Position numbers and translations under genes: made by a program
Notes under the pieces: model-generated
What the model was told of the DNA's origin: nothing
Databases searched by the model: none
What the model saw: only the letters and a program-made list of their open reading frames with translations
Shown: positions 6,102-9,240 of the stretch, piece by piece
How positions within the stretch are numbered: position 1 is the stretch's first letter
Layout: every line of letters starts with the position of its first letter
NCBI GenBank assembly: GCA_937926555.1
Contig: CALAZX010000112.1
Coordinates: forward strand, 1-9,240
Direction: 5' to 3'
Length of the DNA stretch: 9,240 bases
From: an uncultured Negativicutes bacterium
GTDB taxonomy: Bacteria > Bacillota > Negativicutes > Acidaminococcales > Acidaminococcaceae

Positions 6102-6527
6102 TTATTTTCCGATATTGATTGTCAAGCTGGACCGGCTGGGTTCCAGAACCATCAGATCCGTCAGGGTGAACTTCCCCCCGTTGTCGCGGAACGCCGCGAT
6201 GATCTGCATCTGCCCCGCCCGTTCGAACTTGGCTTTATAGCGCAGCAGGGAACCGCCCTCCAGTTTCTGGTAGGCGATGAAATCCTTCTGCTGCAGTCTG
6301 CCGATGGACTTGTCCATGCTGGCGAACATGTCTTTATAATCCTTCTCCGTGAAATCCCTCCGCATCTCCGGGTCCAGGTAGGAGGCGATGGAGCCGTAGG
6401 ATTTCCCGGCCATGAAGGTGTCCACCACCTTCTGCTGGTAATCCAGGTCCTTGCCGTCACTGGCGGAACACAGGCAGGAGATACAGAGAAGCAGAACTGT
6501 CAGGATAGATAACAGTGTTTTTCTCAT
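6102..6527 (-). CDS. Small exported protein of unknown function
   Basis: I do not recognise the family of this 141-residue protein with confidence. It begins MRKTLL, followed by a strongly hydrophobic segment (about 5-20) typical of a Sec signal peptide. Signal peptidase I could cut near CSA/S (residue 22). Cysteines at 15, 18 and 20 sit in the segment, but no canonical lipobox is clear, so lipoprotein status is uncertain. The mature part of about 115 residues starts with helices (YQQKVVDTFMAGKSYGSI) and ends in beta-rich sequence (LLRYKAKFE, MQIIAAFRD, KFTLTDLMVL), a pattern reminiscent of small NTF2-like or DUF3887/DUF4019-type exported domains; this is only a resemblance. The start is supported by GGAGG seven bases upstream. 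It lies 49 bases after dapL with no terminator between, so it is probably co-transcribed with dapF-dapL, and it is followed by a terminator. Confidence 0.82.
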   Translation of the reverse strand: MRKTLLSILTVLLLCISCLCSASDGKDLDYQQKVVDTFMAGKSYGSIASYLDPEMRRDFTEKDYKDMFASMDKSIGRLQQKDFIAYQKLEGGSLLRYKAKFERAGQMQIIAAFRDNGGKFTLTDLMVLEPSRSSLTINIGK

Positions 6528-6576
6528 ACGACAGCCTCCGATTCTCTCACTTGGATGAATCTGAATCAGTACGGAA

Positions 6577-7773
6577 TCACAGTCCCTCTTTGATGCGGTC
6601 CATGGCTTCGATGGTGGCCTCGCGGCTGCCGAATGCGGTCAGACGGAAGTAGCCCTCGCCCATGGTGCCGAAACCTGCGCCGGGAGTGCCCACAATGGCC
6701 AGCTTCTCCAGCAGGTAGTCGAAGAACTCCCAGGATTTCATGCCGTTGGGGCACTGCATCCAGATGTAGGGGGAGTTGTCGCCGCCGTAGAACTTGATGC
6801 CCTTCTCTTTCAGAGCCTCCGCCATGATGCGGGCGTTCTCCTTGTAGTAGGCCAGGTTCTCGCGGCACTGTTTCTGTCCTTCCGGAGAGAATACAGCCTC
6901 GGCGCCGCGCTGCACGATGTAGGGGACACCGTTGAACTTGGTGGTCTGACGGCGCAGCCACATCTTGTTCAGGGACATCTCCCGGCCGTCAGCGGTCTTG
7001 CGCACCAGCGCCTTGGGCACTACGGTGTAGCCGCAGCGGGTACCGGTGAAGCCGGCGGTCTTGGAGAAGGAGCACAGCTCGATGGCGCACTCTTTGGCGC
7101 CTTCCACCGTGAAGATGCTCCGGGGAATCTCCGGATCGTCGATGAAGGCCTCATAAGCGGCATCGTAGAGAATCACCGCGTCGTTCTTCCGGGCATAGTC
7201 CACCCAGATTTTCAGCTGCTCCTTGGAGTAGGATGCGCCGGTGGGGTTGTTGGGAGAGCAGAGGTAAATCACGTCCGCTTTCACGCCTTCCTCCGGCATG
7301 GGCAGGAAACCGTTCTCCGGTTTGCCGTACATGAAGACAACCTTGCGGCCCCGCATGATGTTGGTGTCCAGATAAACCGGGTATACCGGGTCGGGAACCA
7401 GGATCACGTTGGCGTCGCTGAAGATGTCGGTGATATTGCCGCAGTCGCTCTTGGCGCCGTCGCTGACAAAGATCTCGTCAGAGTCCAGCTCCACGCCGAA
7501 GCTCTTGTAATAGTCCACCAGAGCCTTGTGCAGGAAGTCATAGCCCTGCTCGGGACCGTAACCCCGGAAGGTCTCTTTGTCGCCCATCTCGGCCACGGCT
7601 TTGGTCATGGCTTCCACCACGGCCGGAGCCAGGGGCAGGGTCACGTCGCCGATGCCCATTTTGATGATTTTCTTCTCCGGATGCTGCTTGGAAAACTCCG
7701 CTACTTTCTGCGCAATCTGGGAAAACAGATAGCTGTCTTTCAGGTTGCAGTAATTCTCGTTTACAAATGCCAT
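6577..7773 (-). CDS. dapL: LL-diaminopimelate aminotransferase
   Basis: DapL is a PLP enzyme that converts tetrahydrodipicolinate directly to LL-diaminopimelate with glutamate as amino donor, bypassing the succinylase or acetylase routes. The chosen ATG at 7773 (MAFVNENY) gives 398 residues, matches the usual DapL N-terminus and has GGGGGA ten bases upstream. A TTG six codons earlier overlaps that ribosome site and is unlikely. Class I/II aminotransferase motifs are present: the N-terminal IKMGIGDVTLPL (37-48), YGPEQGYDFL (72-81), the phosphate/PLP segment SDGAKSDCGNI (104-114), SPNNPTG (173-179), the PLP-contacting DAAYEAF (204-210), the Schiff-base lysine Lys238 in SFSKTAGFTGTRCGY, and the carboxylate-binding Arg377 in YFRLTAFG. 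It follows dapF after a 69-base AT-rich spacer, so one operon makes LL- and then meso-diaminopimelate. Confidence 0.95.
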   Translation of the reverse strand: MAFVNENYCNLKDSYLFSQIAQKVAEFSKQHPEKKIIKMGIGDVTLPLAPAVVEAMTKAVAEMGDKETFRGYGPEQGYDFLHKALVDYYKSFGVELDSDEIFVSDGAKSDCGNITDIFSDANVILVPDPVYPVYLDTNIMRGRKVVFMYGKPENGFLPMPEEGVKADVIYLCSPNNPTGASYSKEQLKIWVDYARKNDAVILYDAAYEAFIDDPEIPRSIFTVEGAKECAIELCSFSKTAGFTGTRCGYTVVPKALVRKTADGREMSLNKMWLRRQTTKFNGVPYIVQRGAEAVFSPEGQKQCRENLAYYKENARIMAEALKEKGIKFYGGDNSPYIWMQCPNGMKSWEFFDYLLEKLAIVGTPGAGFGTMGEGYFRLTAFGSREATIEAMDRIKEGL

Positions 7774-7842
7774 AAGTGTAAAATCCCCCAAATCAGATAA
7801 AATAAATTTTTTGCGTTCTCTCCCTCAGGATGTGCCGCCCTC

Positions 7843-8754
7843 TCAGGCTTTCTTCACGATCTCCTCGGGAATGTCGATGGTGCCGGTGAACACTTCCACA
7901 GCAGGGCCCTGCAGGTATACATGCCCGTCCTTGCCGTAAGTGACTTTCAGGGTGCCGCCTTTGGCGATGACCGTCAGCGGTTCGCCCATCTTGCCGGCTT
8001 TCTTCAGTTTCATGCAGGCCACGGTCAGCGCGCAGGCGCCGGTGCCGCAGGCCCAGGTCTCGCCGCTTCCCCGCTCCCATACGCGGAACTTCACGGTATT
8101 GTCGTCAATCACCTGGACAAACTCGGTGTTGACGCCTTCCGGGAACAGCTTGTGGTGCTCGAACTCAGGTCCCAGTTTGGGCAGGTCCAGGCTGTCCACA
8201 TCTTTCACGAAGGTGACGAAGTGAGGATTTCCCATGGATACGGCGGTGCCGTTGTAGAAAATCTTCTCCTTGTAGGTGTCGGGGTCGATGCCGTCGATGG
8301 TGGTCTCCCGCAGAACCAGGGACTGGTCCACAAAGATATAGTGGTCGGTGATCATGGGGATCATCCGGGGCCGCAGCTCCGGCTCGCCCATATCCACCCG
8401 GGCCTCGGTGACTTTGCCGTCCACCACGGTCAGATCCAGTGTCTTGATGCCGGCCAGGGTCTCCACGCTCACCTGTTTCTTATCGGTGAGGCCGTGGTCA
8501 TAGACGAACTTGCCCACGCAGCGGATGCCGTTGCCGCACATCTTGCCCTCGGAACCGTCGGCGTTGAACATTCTCATCTTGAAATCCGCCTTCTCGGACG
8601 GGCAGATGAGGATCAGGCCGTCACTGCCGATACCGAAATGATACTGGCTCACGTACTTGGAAACTTCCTCGGGATTAGGTAACTCCTGTTCCATACAGTT
8701 GACATAGACATAGTCATTGCCACATCCATGCATCTTAGAAAAATTAATTAACAT
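7843..8754 (-). CDS. dapF: Diaminopimelate epimerase
   Basis: DapF is a cofactor-independent two-cysteine racemase that turns LL- into meso-diaminopimelate, the peptidoglycan cross-linking residue and immediate precursor of lysine. The N-terminal FSKMHGCGNDYVYV (5-18) is the family signature. The first catalytic cysteine is Cys73 in KMCGNGIRC (71-79) and the second is Cys236 in WACGTGAC (234-241). The paired substrate-binding segments MGNPHFV (174-180) and ERGSGET (227-233) are intact. The 303 residues are somewhat longer than the well-studied Gram-negative enzymes of about 275, owing to insertions in the middle region (about 140-170). The ATG at 8754 has AGAGGAG upstream at a 7-base spacing. 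It is the first gene of the dapF-dapL-exported protein operon behind a strong promoter and a long leader with potential structure that may control it. Confidence 0.96.
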   Translation of the reverse strand: MLINFSKMHGCGNDYVYVNCMEQELPNPEEVSKYVSQYHFGIGSDGLILICPSEKADFKMRMFNADGSEGKMCGNGIRCVGKFVYDHGLTDKKQVSVETLAGIKTLDLTVVDGKVTEARVDMGEPELRPRMIPMITDHYIFVDQSLVLRETTIDGIDPDTYKEKIFYNGTAVSMGNPHFVTFVKDVDSLDLPKLGPEFEHHKLFPEGVNTEFVQVIDDNTVKFRVWERGSGETWACGTGACALTVACMKLKKAGKMGEPLTVIAKGGTLKVTYGKDGHVYLQGPAVEVFTGTIDIPEEIVKKA

Positions 8755-8926
8755 GGCACTTCTCCTCTATATTCATATTTCCTTGCAGTTGCCTTGGTGT
8801 GAGAGTGGGATAAGGAAAAGTCCTATCTTCACATTACTGTCGCGCTTTCGGGACCTGCTGGCACCGGCAGCACAGTATCGCCGGCGGACACCCTTGGAAA
8901 GCAAATATGTCCACCTCTGTCGCATT
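8755..8926 (-). promoter_or_regulatory. Long structured 5' leader of the dapF operon, possible cis-regulatory RNA
   Basis: The promoter at 8933-8962 predicts a leader of about 170 nt. Visible pairings on the minus strand, in transcript order, are an 8-bp stem GGUGGACA/UGUCCGCC (8908-8915 with 8883-8890); a junction stem UACUGU/ACAGUA (8872-8877 with 8835-8840) enclosing a GCUG/CAGC hairpin (8857-8871); and UGUGA/UCACA (8829-8833 with 8798-8802) with an inner GAUAGGA/UCCUUAUC helix. CACUCUC (8801-8807) can instead pair, with one bulge, with the Shine-Dalgarno region GAGGAGAAGUG (8757-8767). The motif GCGACAG occurs twice. I compared it from memory with lysine, SAM, cobalamin, TPP and cyclic-di-GMP riboswitches and no consensus fits. 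The structure is suggestive; a regulatory function is inferred. Confidence 0.45.
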
Positions 8927-8932
8927 ACTATA

Positions 8933-8962
8933 ATTATACCTTGTTTATGGATATACAGTCAA
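8933..8962 (-). promoter_or_regulatory. Sigma-70-type promoter of the dapF-dapL operon
   Basis: On the minus strand TTGACT (8957-8962) and TATAAT (8933-8938) are separated by 18 bases. The -35 matches consensus at five of six positions and the -10 at all six. Transcription would begin near 8925. This is the best promoter in the window and points straight at dapF. Confidence 0.85.
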
Positions 8963-8973
8963 GGAAGGGACTG

Positions 8974-9007
8974 TGACACTATCATGACATCCGTGAGGAC
9001 TGTCATG
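8974..9007. promoter_or_regulatory. Candidate operator: inverted repeat upstream of the dap promoter
   Basis: CATGACA (8983-8989) and TGTCATG (9001-9007) form a perfect 7-bp inverted repeat with an 11-base spacer, centre to centre 18 bases. A further TGACA (8974-8978) lies one helical turn (11 bases) from the TGACA inside the first arm. The group is centred about 70 bases upstream of the predicted start site, where activator sites often lie. No regulator can be named. Confidence 0.35.
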
Positions 9008-9198
9008 CCTTTTCTGACGGGCAGTGAGACGGTCTGGAGAAATATGTCCGGAACCCCTGCACAGCCCTCGCCAAAAGCGCCGCAGAGACGGTGGAGAATC
9101 GCTAAGTGTTGCGCCGAAAACAGCCGGTGGCATGGAAGAAACGGCCGGACTCCGCCGGAGAAGTGCCGCTCCACCGTCCGGAAACTGTTTTCACGCAT
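9008..9198. other. Intergenic stretch with no supported gene
   Basis: Between the terminator of the off-window gene and the dap promoter region I find no convincing gene. Two overlapping minus-strand reading frames (79 and 62 codons) have arginine- and proline-rich compositions typical of GC-rich non-coding DNA, and no recognisable family. The only notable structure is CCGGAC/GTCCGG (9145-9150 with 9176-9181), a 6-bp stem around a 25-base loop. Confidence 0.5.
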
Positions 9199-9229
9199 AA
9201 AAAAAGAACGCTCACTCAGAGCGTTCTTT
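9199..9229 (-). terminator. Strong intrinsic terminator of the gene beyond the window edge
   Basis: An 11-bp perfect stem, AAAGAACGCTC/GAGCGTTCTTT (9203-9213 with 9219-9229), surrounds a 5-nt loop. On the minus strand it ends in a run of seven U residues (9199-9205, partly within the stem). It insulates the dap operon from a minus-strand gene whose end lies at or just past 9240. The opposite strand also ends in a short U-run, so it may work both ways. Confidence 0.88.
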
Positions 9230-9240
9230 CATCTAACCGG

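Noticed and set aside
7774..7842. Possible terminator or riboswitch between dapF and dapL (CTGAGAGGG and CTGAGGGAG repeats)
   Set aside because: The two similar strings are direct rather than inverted repeats, no stable stem is seen, and the TPP aptamer core is absent.
8755..8926. Lysine riboswitch upstream of dapF
   Set aside because: AGAGGUGGAC and GUGAAGAUAGGA resemble parts of the lysine aptamer's first helix, but the remaining conserved core and the five-helix junction are not apparent; recorded only as a structured leader.
8755..8926. Cobalamin riboswitch, from GGUCCCG near ACAGUAAUGUG
   Set aside because: The resemblance is limited to short pieces, the B12-box is absent on this strand, and dapF is not a cobalamin target.
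8959..9198. Minus-strand 79-codon frame upstream of the dap promoter
   Set aside because: It begins right after a terminator, overlaps the -35 region at its end, and has an unconvincing composition and no clear ribosome site.

Overview
The window is a moderately GC-rich bacterial chromosome segment in which every supported gene lies on the minus strand, so transcription runs from high to low coordinates. LL-diaminopimelate aminotransferase next to diaminopimelate epimerase, purine-rich Shine-Dalgarno sites and textbook intrinsic terminators suggest a Bacillota-type organism. A gut-type clostridial or Negativicutes genome would fit, but this is inference and no species can be named.

In transcription order, a strong intrinsic terminator (9199-9229) closes a gene outside the window. 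An apparently non-coding stretch of about 235 bases follows. It carries an inverted repeat (8983-9007) and ends in a near-consensus sigma-70 promoter (TTGACT, 18 bp spacer, TATAAT; 8933-8962). That promoter opens a leader of about 170 nt with several potential stems, then dapF (7843-8754), dapL (6577-7773) and a small exported protein of unknown function (6102-6527). An intrinsic terminator (6058-6089) ends this block. DapL and DapF together give the two-step route from tetrahydrodipicolinate to meso-diaminopimelate for peptidoglycan and lysine.

The next block is a two-gene ABC-type ATPase plus HNH nuclease cassette (4681-6036 and 3905-4684) joined by a 4-base ATGA overlap. It is best read as a Septu-like (PtuA/PtuB) anti-phage module without a reverse transcriptase. 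It sits between two housekeeping operons, with no visible integrase, transposase, tRNA or terminal repeats. The terminator of the dap operon abuts the ptuA ribosome binding site, so how the cassette is expressed is an open question. A weaker terminator-like hairpin (3776-3814) follows ptuB.

The third block supplies sugar nucleotides: phosphoglucomutase/phosphomannomutase (2199-3563), overlapping by ATGA with galU (1312-2202), then galE (173-1165). Together they can convert glucose-6-phosphate to glucose-1-phosphate, UDP-glucose and UDP-galactose for surface polysaccharides or glycolipids. A strong terminator (25-55) closes the operon. The 341-base gap upstream of the mutase gene holds ptuB's possible terminator, helically phased T-tracts, a weak promoter candidate and two strong leader hairpins.

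The most interesting items are the Septu-like cassette and its unusual transcriptional position, the structured dapF leader, and the phased tracts and hairpins ahead of the mutase gene.
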